A DNA stretch of 64,000 nt. Origin: Caldisericum exile_A (GTDB lineage: Bacteria; Caldisericota; Caldisericia; Caldisericales; Caldisericaceae). The DNA is taken from assembly GCF_047785965.1 (NCBI RefSeq), contig NZ_JBLOBF010000001.1:248001-312000 (forward strand), given 5' to 3'. The position numbers and the translations under genes are program-made. The notes beneath the pieces were generated by a model that did not search any database, had not been told where the DNA came from, and saw nothing but the letters and a program-made list of their open reading frames with translations. Within the stretch, counting starts at the first letter, position 1, and the number at the start of each line of letters is the position of its first letter. Positions 1-8,567 of this stretch are shown here, one piece after another.

Positions 1-1
1 A

Positions 2-136
2 CTTATCATCCGAAAGGATTATTTACAAGATCCAAGAATAGTTCAACTTTTGGCGAAAATTAGCGAAGTAGAGTCCAAAAATTTGATGAGAAATTTTGTT
101 GGATATAAATGGGTTAATAAGATGAAGGAGGAATGA
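2..136 (+). CDS. 3' end of a gene, probably a periplasmic-binding-protein-like (substrate-binding) domain protein
   Basis: The window opens inside a reading frame of 44 codons that ends in TGA at 134-136. The end of the peptide (LIIRKDYLQDPRIVQLLAKI, then a GYKW segment and a charged tail) resembles the C-terminus of LysR-type or molybdate-binding periplasmic-binding-protein folds, where 'DPRI..LL' and a late 'GY' are common. That is inference from a short stretch, so the product is uncertain. The stop overlaps the first ATG of the following MFS gene, and AAGGAGGA at 125-132 is the ribosome binding site for that gene, so the two are probably co-transcribed. Confidence 0.5.
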   Translation, partial: LIIRKDYLQDPRIVQLLAKISEVESKNLMRNFVGYKWVNKMKEE

Positions 137-138
137 AA

Positions 139-1287
139 ATGAAGAAAAAACTTAATCCCAATGTAATAATTCTAGGTCTTGCAAGTTTCTTTACGGATAT
201 TTCTACTGAAATGATAACTCGAGTTCTTCCCCTTTTCCTTGAGTCGATAGGCGCAGGAGGAGCGTTCATTGGAGTTGTTGAAGGTCTTGCTGAGACAATT
301 GCTTCACTTCTTAAAGTCTTTTCAGGTTATATTTCTGACAAAGTAAGAAATCGCAAATGGCTTACGATTTTTGGATATGCTGAATCAACGATTTCAAAAG
401 CGTTTTTGCTTGTAGTTAATTCACCTGTTGGTGTCCTTGCTGTAAGAGCTTTTGAGCGCATTGGCAAAGGAATCAGAACCTCCCCTCGTGATGCCCTAAT
501 TGCATCATATACTGATGAAACAAATAGAGGTTTTTACTTTGGATTACACAGGGCACTTGATACGTTAGGTGCAGCACTTGGCCCGCTTTTAGGTTTCTGG
601 GTACTTGAGAAGTTCGGAAAAACAAATTATAGAGAAATTTTTAAAATAGCGCTAATTCCTGCTGTAATTGCAGTTATAATTTTGTTTTTTATTCAAGAGA
701 AAAAACTTGAAAATGGAAAAAAAGTACATATTAGTTTCCTTTCAAATTTAAAGCTGGGAAGACGTTATTATATGTTTCTAATTTCAATTTTAATATTCAC
801 TCTCGGAAATAGTTCTGATGCTTTTATTACTATGTATTCGGGAAGTATTGGGGTACTCCCAACAACAATACTTCTTATGTGGACGTTACACAGTATTGTT
901 TATGCAGCTTTATCGACACCATTGGGATCTCTTTCTGATAAGATTGGAAGAAAAACAACTCTTATCATTGGAATATTAATTTATGGCTTAAGTTATTTAT
1001 TGTTTGCCATAACTAAGGAGCCAAATTTCTTGTGGTTTGTGTATGCTTTGTACGGTGTTTATTACGCAATGTCAGAAGGTATACAAAAGGCGTTTGTTTC
1101 AGATCTTGTAACTGATGATAAAATGAGAGGAACAGCTTTTGGCATATATAATTTTGCTATTGGCATTATGGCATTTCCTGCCTCTCTTATTGCTGGCATC
1201 CTCTATCAGTTTGTTGCACCAAACGTTCCTTTTTATTTCGGAGGCGTACTTGCAGTTGTAGCAGGAGTATTTTTGCTATTCATTTAG
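139..1287 (+). CDS. Major facilitator superfamily transporter
   Basis: An integral membrane protein of about 382 residues with some twelve hydrophobic segments, the usual size for MFS permeases. Early residues (FFTDISTEMI...LPLFLESIG) and the loop GKGIRTSPRDALIA after the fourth segment are typical of a widespread MFS subfamily of unknown substrate. A second-half loop, GSLSDKIGRKT, matches the MFS 'DrxGrr' signature. There is an ATG at 133, but AAGGAGGA lies directly against it at 125-132. The ATG at 139 has proper spacing and is chosen here. The 3' end overlaps the convergent antiporter gene by 12 bases. The substrate cannot be told from sequence. Confidence 0.85.
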   Translation: MKKKLNPNVIILGLASFFTDISTEMITRVLPLFLESIGAGGAFIGVVEGLAETIASLLKVFSGYISDKVRNRKWLTIFGYAESTISKAFLLVVNSPVGVLAVRAFERIGKGIRTSPRDALIASYTDETNRGFYFGLHRALDTLGAALGPLLGFWVLEKFGKTNYREIFKIALIPAVIAVIILFFIQEKKLENGKKVHISFLSNLKLGRRYYMFLISILIFTLGNSSDAFITMYSGSIGVLPTTILLMWTLHSIVYAALSTPLGSLSDKIGRKTTLIIGILIYGLSYLLFAITKEPNFLWFVYALYGVYYAMSEGIQKAFVSDLVTDDKMRGTAFGIYNFAIGIMAFPASLIAGILYQFVAPNVPFYFGGVLAVVAGVFLLFI

Positions 1288-2431
1288 TGCAAATTTCTTT
1301 ATTAAGTAATAACCTAAAATTTCAAACATAATGATACTTGTAATCGTAGCAGTAAATATTGAAGTTCCGAATATTGTTAAGTATTCTCCTGAAAGATAAG
1401 CAAAATATGCACTTAACATAGACTGAGGAATAAGCGTAATAATAATGTTCTTTATTGAATTTGTTTCAATAATCTTTAATTTTTGAATTATAATGGCTCC
1501 AACGGACTTACCTATGAGTCTTATAAATAGTATTAAAATGCTTGGAAGCAAAAACTTTTCAATTCTTATAAGTCCAACATAACTTATCGAATAGATAATA
1601 AAGAGTGTATAAAAAATTTGGTCAATCTCTTTGAGAGAAAATCTTACAATTTTTATTATTTCATTTTTTGAGGTATTGGAAAAAACTATTCCTGCAATAA
1701 GAGATACAATGATTGAGTGAAGCTTCAAATACTCGGAAATACCAACAAAAAGCAAAATAAACGAAAATAAAGTTATAATTTGAGGGAACTTATTGAAGCC
1801 GTATCTTTCAAATCTTGAAAACAACAAACCCAATAGTATACCTAAAGCTATAGATAATATGATTTCTCCTACAGTTAATAAAATTGCATTTGTAGGCTCA
1901 TTTTGGAAAATTGTTTTAAACTTTAGAAGCGGGAAAAAAAAGAAAGAAAAATATCTCGGCAATCAGGTCGTCAAAGACAACTATTGCGCCAAGTTTTAAC
2001 TTTGTATCTTGATTTACTTTTAGTTTTCTTATTAGCGTAATTGCAATATCTGATCCTGTTACCATCCAAATTATTGCAATCAAGATTCCCTCTATAATAG
2101 CGAGCTTGAAAAAAATTTTGGAAATAAGAAAGATTATTAAAAATGTAAAAAAAGATTGAGCTATAGCACTAAATATTATTTTTTTATTGTATTTTAAGTA
2201 AATTATTTCAAGACCTGTTTCAAAAAGAAGTATATTTATTGCAAGTTCAATTATTATTTTAAAAATTGAACCAAATGAAGTTAAAAATTTATCTAGTGTT
2301 GGTATGAATGAGATAACAATTCCGATAATAATAAGTCCTGTGATTGTCGGGAAATCAGATTTTGAAAGTATATATGAAAGGATGAGTCCGCTAATGACAG
2401 AAATTGCTATAAAAATTATTACTTCCTCCAT
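1276..2431 (-). pseudogene. CPA2/NapA-type Na+(K+)/H+ antiporter, reading frame split by a one-base frameshift
   Basis: Two overlapping minus-strand frames make one antiporter. The N-terminal part (2431 to 1916, 171 residues) holds six or so hydrophobic segments and ends with VFDDLIAE, which carries the paired aspartates typical of electrogenic CPA2 exchangers. The C-terminal part (1962 to 1276) continues with six more segments. Joined, they give about 384 residues, a normal length for the family. The frames meet at a run of eight A (T on the coding strand) at 1934-1941. Removing one base there restores a single frame. This may be a sequencing error, a real mutation or slippage-dependent expression. 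A strong promoter at 2437-2465 argues that the gene is or recently was active. Confidence 0.75.
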
Positions 2432-2436
2432 ATTTT

Positions 2437-2465
2437 ATTAAATATAAAGAAGTAATATTTGTCAA
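2437..2465 (-). promoter_or_regulatory. Promoter of the antiporter gene, apparently leaderless
   Basis: On the minus strand TTGACA (2465-2460) is followed by a 17-base spacer and TTTAAT (2442-2437). The antiporter ATG (2431) is only five bases beyond the -10 box, so transcription should begin at or next to the start codon. No Shine-Dalgarno sequence fits between them. Confidence 0.65.
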
Positions 2466-2493
2466 TAGGCAAAGCATCGACAAATATTAAATT

Positions 2494-2522
2494 TTGGTAA
2501 CAAATCAATTATTTATTATAAT
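2494..2522 (+). promoter_or_regulatory. Promoter of the moxR operon
   Basis: TTGGTA at 2494-2499, a 17-base spacer and a consensus TATAAT at 2517-2522. The expected start near 2529 leaves a short leader carrying AGAAAGGA (2535-2542), ten bases before the moxR ATG. It stands back to back with the antiporter promoter. Confidence 0.65.
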
Positions 2523-2552
2523 ATTTTGAAATAAAGAAAGGAATATGCAAAT

Positions 2553-3503
2553 ATGAACAAAATTGATCTGTTAAGAACTAATTTGAATAATGTTATCCTT
2601 GGGAAAAGAGAAGTAATTGATAAAGTCATTGCAGGTTTGCTTGCTTCGGGACATATACTTCTTGAGGATGTTCCAGGAACTGGCAAAACTACACTTGCAA
2701 AGGCGGTTGCATCATCTTTCGATATGGATTTTAAAAGGATACAATTTACTCCCGATATACTCCCCTCGGATATCACTGGAATAACAGTTTACGACCTTGA
2801 AAACAAAGTTTTCAAAGTGCGTTTTGGTCCTATATTTACTAATATTTTGCTTGCAGATGAAATTAACAGGGCAACACCTAAGGCTCAATCTGCACTACTT
2901 GAAGCTATGGCTGAATATAGTGTAACTATTGATGGCACTAAACACAATATTGAAAGACCTTTTATTGTTTTTGCTACAGAAAATCCCATTGAATATGAGG
3001 GAACTTTTCCTTTGCCTGAAGCACAGCTTGACAGATTTTTGATGAGATTTGCTATAGGATATCCAGATAAAGAATTTGAAAAGCAAATGCTTGGTGCAGA
3101 GAAGATTCGTGATCCTCTTGAGGAAGTCAAAGTTGTTGCAACAAAGGAGGATCTCTTGAAATTACAGGATGAAACTAAGCATGTATATGTTCATCCAAGT
3201 TTACTCGATTATTTGGTAGAATTGGCAAATACTTCAAGATTACATAGAGACATTTATCTTGGATTGAGTCCGAGGGCTACTATACATCTTATGAAAGTTG
3301 CTCAGGCCTATGCAAAAATCGACGGAAGGAATTTTGTGATACCTGATGATATAAAGTCGGCATTCCCTGATGTAGTGAATCATAGATTAATCTTAAGAGC
3401 TGACGCTAAACTTAGGGGGACGAAAGTTTCTGACGTTATAGAAGATATATTAAAGTCGGTAAAAGTGCCAACCAATATTAATTTCGAAAATGAAGTATCT
3501 TAA
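2553..3503 (+). CDS. MoxR-family AAA+ ATPase
   Basis: The 316-residue protein has a MoxR-type AAA+ core. The Walker A loop PGTGKTTLAK is at about residues 41-50, the Walker B LLADEINR at 99-106, and the ATENPIEYEGTFPLPEAQLDRF region (sensor 1) follows. MoxR ATPases act as chaperones that activate or insert metal cofactors, or assist partner proteins with von Willebrand or DUF58 domains. The gene overlaps the following DUF58 gene by 14 bases, the standard MoxR/DUF58 pairing. The physiological client is unknown. A short leader with AAAGGA precedes the ATG. Confidence 0.92.
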   Translation: MNKIDLLRTNLNNVILGKREVIDKVIAGLLASGHILLEDVPGTGKTTLAKAVASSFDMDFKRIQFTPDILPSDITGITVYDLENKVFKVRFGPIFTNILLADEINRATPKAQSALLEAMAEYSVTIDGTKHNIERPFIVFATENPIEYEGTFPLPEAQLDRFLMRFAIGYPDKEFEKQMLGAEKIRDPLEEVKVVATKEDLLKLQDETKHVYVHPSLLDYLVELANTSRLHRDIYLGLSPRATIHLMKVAQAYAKIDGRNFVIPDDIKSAFPDVVNHRLILRADAKLRGTKVSDVIEDILKSVKVPTNINFENEVS

Positions 3504-4695
3504 GAAGGAAATTAAAATTTTTTTACTGACTATTCTTATTACTTCTTTTATATTTGGTGGAATACTGTATATATTTTTGTTGATTAGTTTTGCCTATGTA
3601 TTGCTTTATGCATTTTTTTTAGACAAAGTAAAAATTACAAGTTTTTCGGATGTTTCAACCTATACACTTACTCTTAATAGTAGTTTTGATTTTAATTATA
3701 CTTTAAATGCAACTTCGCCCTTACCTGTTAAAATTTCATATGAGATTCTTTTGCCGCATTACATAGTTCCTCTTACAAATGGGAAAGTCGGAAAATTTTT
3801 TGGAAGAAACTTGAATACCGAAGGCAAAATTAAATGTAAAGGGAATAGGAGAGGTACCTATACTGTAGGTAAAATTGAGTTTCGAATATCTGATCCCTTA
3901 GCACTTTTTAACAGGATTGATATAACGTACAATTATAAAACTATTTTTGTCTTTCCTAATTTAGTACCACTTGAAAGGCTTAAAATTTTACTTACAGATC
4001 CTTATGAAGGTCAAAAAGCAAAATACAGAATCAATTTTGATTACTCGTATGTTGCGGGAATCCGTGACTATGCTCCTACTGATCCTATTTCGATGATTCA
4101 TTGGAAACAAACTGCTCATAGGGGAAAGCTAACAGTGAAGGAATTCGATTTTAGTTCTTCTAAAAAGCTCTTTGTTGCCTTAAATTTCTACAGAAAGTCT
4201 CTTAGATTTCAAGATAATGCAACATCAATTGCAGCATCAATCATCTATTATGCAAACAAATTCCATCTTCCAAACTCAGTTATTATAAATTGTAAGCCTT
4301 TGATTTCAAGCAACGCAAAAACTGGCGAATATCATGTGCTTGAAAATTTAAAATTACTATCAATTTCAGTTGATGATGCTTTTGAACCAGCCGAGTTTAT
4401 CGAAAAAATTACTGAGTACACAGATTTTGGAAGCGAGCTCTTCTATATAGACAGAGATCTAGATTTTTCTATCTTAGAAAAGATACTTCGAATTAAGAGA
4501 AGCTTTTCAAAGATAAATATTATTCTTTTGGTAGATGAAACTTTTGTTAAACCCAATGAAAAACCTCCGAACTATTATTTTATTGAGCCTGCGTATATTA
4601 GAAAGATTACATCAGTTGAGGACGTTTTAAAAAGGGAAGGAATTTATTTTCATCCAATCTTTGGCAATGATTATTTACAAGTTTTGGAGGGATGA
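3490..4695 (+). CDS. DUF58 domain membrane protein, MoxR partner
   Basis: A 401-residue protein. Two closely spaced hydrophobic segments lie in about the first 45 residues, followed by a beta-rich extracytoplasmic-looking stretch and then a DUF58 motif RDYAPTDPISMIHWKQTAHR in the middle of the chain, matching the family pattern 'R-Y--GD--r-IhWk-sAr'. The C-terminal part resembles the von Willebrand-like domain that DUF58 proteins carry. It sits between the MoxR gene (14-base overlap) and a DUF4129-like membrane protein, so all three probably form one complex at the membrane. Its function is not established. Confidence 0.88.
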   Translation: MKYLKKEIKIFLLTILITSFIFGGILYIFLLISFAYVLLYAFFLDKVKITSFSDVSTYTLTLNSSFDFNYTLNATSPLPVKISYEILLPHYIVPLTNGKVGKFFGRNLNTEGKIKCKGNRRGTYTVGKIEFRISDPLALFNRIDITYNYKTIFVFPNLVPLERLKILLTDPYEGQKAKYRINFDYSYVAGIRDYAPTDPISMIHWKQTAHRGKLTVKEFDFSSSKKLFVALNFYRKSLRFQDNATSIAASIIYYANKFHLPNSVIINCKPLISSNAKTGEYHVLENLKLLSISVDDAFEPAEFIEKITEYTDFGSELFYIDRDLDFSILEKILRIKRSFSKINIILLVDETFVKPNEKPPNYYFIEPAYIRKITSVEDVLKREGIYFHPIFGNDYLQVLEG

Positions 4696-4696
4696 G

Positions 4697-6088
4697 TTGG
4701 AATACTTGCTTTTTACATTTCAAATAATATTTGCGGGGCATCTGCTAATCCAAAAGATAGAAAGATCAATTAATTATGGCTTTATTTTGTACTATTTCTT
4801 AATTTTTTTTGCCATTATTATTTTCTACCTAATGTCAAAATTAGAATCTTCGAAAGTTATAGTTCTCTTTCTTTCTTTTATTCTTGGTACATTTTTGTGT
4901 AGAGTCTCGAATTTACTCAATGTATTACCTTTTTCTGTCCTATATTTTTATGTCATTGACAAGATGAAAGAAAATGAAGTTTTCGAAAGGAGGCATTATT
5001 TTTTTCTTGCCTGGATTCCACTTATGGGCTTAATATCAGTTGGTTTTCGCCCAATTTTGAAAGAAAAGTTTGCAACCTTATTTAATTCGATTTTTTCATT
5101 CTTGTTCGTTTATAATAGTAACTTTAGTGATTATCAAATCTCAAATTCACAGAACTTTTTTAATATTTTACGAAAAATTGGAAATGAAAATGTGTCTTCT
5201 GATATTCGTTTGCTCGTTTTTGCAAACGTCCTTTCTTTAGCCGTATCTTTTGCTATTCTTATAATTCTTGCTTTGTTGTTTGTTTCTATACTTAGGACAA
5301 ACACACAAAATATGGCTTTAAAGAAGAGAAGATCGCTTATAGATAAAATTCTTATGTTTCTTTTAGTTTTAATTTCAATTTTTATCATATTTGTATCACT
5401 TGCTAATATTAACAAACCCGATTTAAAGGAGATAAATCTAAATTTATTTGAGGGATCAGTTCTTCTTATGTTGTATTTTTCTTTTGTAATTTTAATTTAT
5501 AGAATTTCTAAGCGTTACGTTTTGGATCTTGAGCAAAAGGAGTATTATAAAGCACCAAAAAAATTAATGATCTTACTTTCCGTATTTTTTGTTTTAATTA
5601 TTGTTGGGTTATTCATTATCATGCTTTCGGGAGAGCAAACTCTACTGGCCTTTGTTTCACTTTCAACAATCGGATTTCTTATTTTTATTTCTTACTACAT
5701 ATTTACTCTTAGAGGGGAAATTACAGTTTTCGAAAATCGTAAATTTTTCAAGGAAACAAAGGAATTGACTGAAAATTTTAAAAAGTTTGGTAAGGATTAC
5801 CTCAATATGATAAGTGATCCAAAAGAATTTGTCATTTATCTTTATTTTCTTTCCTTGTTCAATTTCGATAGAGTTGGTTTTAAATTTAAAGAAGGGATGA
5901 CTCCTAAAGAATTTCTAGTAAGTTTATCACCATATTTAAAGTCTGATTTATTTATTACTTTAACAAACGCATTTTATGTAGCAGAATATTCAAATGAAGA
6001 GATTGACCCTAATGTTTTAGAAGTACTAAAGAAAAATACTGAAGATATTTTAAACGAGATACTTTCATTAGATGCTCCTAAGGGGTAG
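4697..6088 (+). CDS. Membrane protein with a C-terminal DUF4129-like domain
   Basis: About 463 residues: some nine or ten hydrophobic segments, then a soluble C-terminal 110 residues. That tail (FKEGMTPKEFLVSLSPYLKS, then LTNAFYVAEYSNEEID) follows the DUF4129 pattern found at the end of transglutaminase-like proteins in MoxR operons, but no transglutaminase Cys-His-Asp core is visible. The frame is open from a TTG at 4661. I place the start at TTG 4697 because GGAGGG (4686-4691) is correctly spaced for it and it directly follows the DUF58 stop. An ATG at 4667 is possible. The 3' end overlaps the convergent kinase gene by 11 bases. Confidence 0.7.
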   Translation: MEYLLFTFQIIFAGHLLIQKIERSINYGFILYYFLIFFAIIIFYLMSKLESSKVIVLFLSFILGTFLCRVSNLLNVLPFSVLYFYVIDKMKENEVFERRHYFFLAWIPLMGLISVGFRPILKEKFATLFNSIFSFLFVYNSNFSDYQISNSQNFFNILRKIGNENVSSDIRLLVFANVLSLAVSFAILIILALLFVSILRTNTQNMALKKRRSLIDKILMFLLVLISIFIIFVSLANINKPDLKEINLNLFEGSVLLMLYFSFVILIYRISKRYVLDLEQKEYYKAPKKLMILLSVFFVLIIVGLFIIMLSGEQTLLAFVSLSTIGFLIFISYYIFTLRGEITVFENRKFFKETKELTENFKKFGKDYLNMISDPKEFVIYLYFLSLFNFDRVGFKFKEGMTPKEFLVSLSPYLKSDLFITLTNAFYVAEYSNEEIDPNVLEVLKKNTEDILNEILSLDAPKG

Positions 6089-7151
6089 TAGGAAACTGGA
6101 TAATAAACTTTGTACCCTTCCCAATTTCACTTTCAACGTAAATTTCACCATTGTGCGCATATACATATTCCTTTACTATTGATAATCCTAATCCCATTCC
6201 TTCGTTTCCGTCTTTGTTGTTTTCCCCTTTATAGAATCTTTCAAAAATATGAGGAAGATCTTTTTCATTGATACCTAAACCACTATCTTCTACAACAACT
6301 TTAACTTTATCTTTCTCCTCAATAGCCGTAATTTTAATGTATCCAGATTTGGTAAATTTTATTGCATTATCAATGAGATTTGAGAAAATCTCTTTTAGTT
6401 TCAAAGAATCACCCAATATGAATATTGGTTTATCTGGAATTTCTATAATTGGATTGAGTCCCTTATCCTTTATCTTTATTGAAAAACTCTCAAAAGTGCT
6501 TTTTAAAATATTGATAAGATTTACTCTTTCAAATTCTAAAGGAAGCGTTTTGCTATCCGCGGAAGATAAATTCGTTAAATCTTTTGCCATTTTTTCAAGT
6601 CGTTCAATTTCGTTTTCGATTATATTGAATGCTTCTTGTTTCTCTTCAATGGTAAAATTTTTGTCCTTTAAAACTTCAAGGTATCCCTTAATTGACGAAA
6701 GGGGCGTTCGTAAGTCATGAGAAACATTTTGCATCAATTTTGTTCTTAGTTTTTCAATTTCTCCTAGTCTAAATGCCATGTAGTTTAACGATTCTGCAAG
6801 TTCTCCAATTTCATCTTCATTGTGTTTGTTGATCCTTGCTTCAAAATTTCCCTGTGAAATTTTTCGAGCAAAGTCTTTCATATCCACAACTGGCTTAATA
6901 ATATATCTTGAGATGAAAAGTGCAACAAGAATACTTAAAAGTATCGATATACCACCTGAGATTAGTATAGTGATTCTAACAGTGTTGAGGAAGCGTGTTG
7001 CGGAAGCTGGAATGACAATGGAAACTCCTCTTCCAATTATTATCCTAATAAAAAAGAATCTTACAAGATAATCTATAAGAATGATTGAGGTCACAATAGA
7101 AATAAGGCTTACAAGTATGTGACTTAAAACCAATTTCTCTTTGAATTTCAT
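6078..7151 (-). CDS. OmpR/PhoR-type sensor histidine kinase
   Basis: A 357-residue kinase. Transmembrane segments are at about residues 9-30 and 58-81, with a HAMP linker to about 134. The dimerisation domain has the phosphoacceptor H145 in NVSHDLRTP, followed by the ATPase boxes NLIDNAIKF, DSGLGINEKDLPHIFERFY and GMGLGLSIVKEY. The two membrane helices are separated by fewer than 30 residues, so there is no real external sensor domain. It may sense the membrane itself or a partner protein. The ATG overlaps the response regulator stop (ATGA). They form one operon, regulator first. Confidence 0.93.
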   Translation of the reverse strand: MKFKEKLVLSHILVSLISIVTSIILIDYLVRFFFIRIIIGRGVSIVIPASATRFLNTVRITILISGGISILLSILVALFISRYIIKPVVDMKDFARKISQGNFEARINKHNEDEIGELAESLNYMAFRLGEIEKLRTKLMQNVSHDLRTPLSSIKGYLEVLKDKNFTIEEKQEAFNIIENEIERLEKMAKDLTNLSSADSKTLPLEFERVNLINILKSTFESFSIKIKDKGLNPIIEIPDKPIFILGDSLKLKEIFSNLIDNAIKFTKSGYIKITAIEEKDKVKVVVEDSGLGINEKDLPHIFERFYKGENNKDGNEGMGLGLSIVKEYVYAHNGEIYVESEIGKGTKFIIQFPTTP

Positions 7152-7828
7152 TTTAGCATCCTGTATCCTGCGCCATAAACTGACTCGATATATTTTGGAT
7201 CTTTTGGATCATCATTTAGTTTTTTTCTTATATTTTTTATATATGCATCAATTGTCCTATCATAAACAACCTCATCGTATTCATCGTAAATTTCGTTCAT
7301 TATATCCTCTCGGCTTAGTACAAGTGGGGACTTTTTTGCAAGTGCAAATAAAACCTTGAACTCTCTTGTTGTGAGTTCTACTTCCTTTCCATTTTGCAGA
7401 ACACGCATCTCTTTTGGTATTATTTCAAGGTCTTTTATTTTTATCTCATGCTCATTGGGATAGCTTCTTCTAATAATATTTTTAACTCTTAGAACAAGTT
7501 CTCTTGGGCTGAAAGGTTTTGTGACATAATCATCTGCTCCAATTTCAAGCCCTTCAACTCTATTTTCTTCATCTGCCTTTGCTGTTAGCATAAGGATGGG
7601 TACATTTGAGACCTTTCTTATTTCTTTTGCTACTTCTTCACCACTTTTTAAAGGTAGCATGAGGTCAAGAATAATTAGTTGTGGTTTTTCTTCCGAAAAT
7701 TTTATAACCGCCTCTTTGCCATCCTTTGCCTCAACAACTTGGAATTCCGACTTTTCTAAATACATTTTTATCAATTTTCTTATGTTTTCATCATCTTCTA
7801 CTACTAATATCTTTTTCACTTTTGTCAC
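7148..7828 (-). CDS. OmpR-family DNA-binding response regulator
   Basis: A 226-residue two-domain regulator. The receiver domain has the acidic pair ED(D) at residues 11-13, phosphoacceptor D55 in LIILDLMLP and the conserved lysine in VTKPF. The C-terminal winged helix is of OmpR type (ELTTREFKVLFALA, then YIKNIRKKL and VYGAGYRM). The frame opens with TTG 7831, GTG 7828 and a later GTG at 7816. None has a Shine-Dalgarno sequence. I choose GTG 7828, which lies six bases after a TATAAT. It is co-transcribed with the histidine kinase downstream. Targets are unknown; the divergent plsY gene is a neighbour. Confidence 0.92.
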   Translation of the reverse strand: MTKVKKILVVEDDENIRKLIKMYLEKSEFQVVEAKDGKEAVIKFSEEKPQLIILDLMLPLKSGEEVAKEIRKVSNVPILMLTAKADEENRVEGLEIGADDYVTKPFSPRELVLRVKNIIRRSYPNEHEIKIKDLEIIPKEMRVLQNGKEVELTTREFKVLFALAKKSPLVLSREDIMNEIYDEYDEVVYDRTIDAYIKNIRKKLNDDPKDPKYIESVYGAGYRMLK

Positions 7829-7834
7829 CAATTT

Positions 7835-7840
7835 ATTATA
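7835..7840 (-). promoter_or_regulatory. -10 box of the response regulator operon, apparently leaderless
   Basis: A consensus TATAAT on the minus strand (7840-7835) is followed by six bases and the GTG start at 7828. No good -35 box is seen at the right distance. If this is the promoter, the mRNA has essentially no 5' leader. Confidence 0.45.
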
Positions 7841-7883
7841 TGTTTACTTTGTGAAAAAATTATGAAATTTTTTGCTTCAATAT

Positions 7884-7889
7884 TAAAAT
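7884..7889 (+). promoter_or_regulatory. -10 box of plsY, apparently leaderless
   Basis: TAAAAT lies six bases before the plsY ATG at 7896. The region contains no Shine-Dalgarno sequence and the -35 position (TATGAA) is weak. Its spacing to the start codon matches other units in the window. Confidence 0.4.
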
Positions 7890-7895
7890 TGATTA

Positions 7896-8513
7896 ATGAA
7901 GTTACATATAATAACTTTATATTTGCTTTTTTCATATTCATTGGGTGCATTTAATTCAGCATACTTACTTACCTTGTTTTTGTATAAAAAGGATATACGA
8001 AACTTTGGAGATGGAAACGCAGGGACTACAAATGTCTATGAAAATATAAACAGATTTCTTGCTTTACTCGTATTCATAATTGATTTTGTTAAAGGTTTCT
8101 TTCCTATATATCTTGGAAATAAATTAAAACTAATAAATTGCCTTATTGCACTAGGAGGTGCCACGGAAATTTTAGGGCATGATTTTCCAATCCTTTTTGA
8201 TTTTAGAGGCGGAACCGGAATTACTTCTCTTCTTGGAGGAGTTTTTGCAATTGATAGTAAGATTGCTATTTTTCTTTTTGGTTTATTTTTGATGTTTTTT
8301 GCCTTGTTCTCCTTTTTTGACGTTTCTTTATTTAATTTTAAACCCTTAGAAGAAAGCGAAGCTTTAGTTTTTATTTTTGCGATTTTTATCATTTTGCGAT
8401 CAAATAACAGACTTTTACAAGAATATTTTTTCTTATCACTTGCTATAATTGTATATAGACATTGGCGAAAAACAATATATATTTTAGGTAAATTAAAGGT
8501 TTTGAAAAGTTGA
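7896..8513 (+). CDS. plsY: Acyl-phosphate:glycerol-3-phosphate acyltransferase (PlsY)
   Basis: PlsY moves an acyl group from acyl-phosphate to glycerol-3-phosphate, the first step of membrane phospholipid synthesis, in the cytoplasmic membrane. The 205-residue protein has five or more hydrophobic segments and the three PlsY loops: NFGDGNAGTTNV (about 36-47), IIDFVKGFFP (61-70) and GHDFPILFDFRGGTGI (94-109). The third loop normally reads GGKG, but here the lysine is a threonine, so the enzyme is divergent. The ATG has no ribosome binding site. It stands divergently to the two-component operon and 54 bases before efp. Confidence 0.85.
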   Translation: MKLHIITLYLLFSYSLGAFNSAYLLTLFLYKKDIRNFGDGNAGTTNVYENINRFLALLVFIIDFVKGFFPIYLGNKLKLINCLIALGGATEILGHDFPILFDFRGGTGITSLLGGVFAIDSKIAIFLFGLFLMFFALFSFFDVSLFNFKPLEESEALVFIFAIFIILRSNNRLLQEYFFLSLAIIVYRHWRKTIYILGKLKVLKS

Positions 8514-8540
8514 TAAAAAATTAATTTTTGGTATTATAAT
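8510..8540 (+). promoter_or_regulatory. Probable promoter of the efp-nusB-dxs-recN gene cluster
   Basis: TATAAT at 8535-8540, with TTGATA at 8510-8515 and a long 19-base spacer. It lies at the end of plsY and 27 bases before efp, whose leader carries AGAGGAGG. The -10 is convincing and the -35 is less so. Confidence 0.5.
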
Positions 8541-8567
8541 TAATGGAAATCTTGAGAGGAGGTAAAA

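Noticed and set aside
1276..2431. Programmed frameshifting as the firm explanation for the split antiporter
   Set aside because: A homopolymer alone cannot show it; no stimulatory structure or conservation can be judged here, so it stays only a possibility.
6268..6720. A 150-residue frame opposite the histidine kinase
   Set aside because: It is antisense to conserved kinase motifs, has no ribosome binding site and is serine/isoleucine-rich, as expected of a shadow frame.
8036..8392. A 118-residue lysine-rich frame opposite plsY
   Set aside because: It is antisense to the conserved PlsY loops; its composition is the complement of membrane-protein codons.
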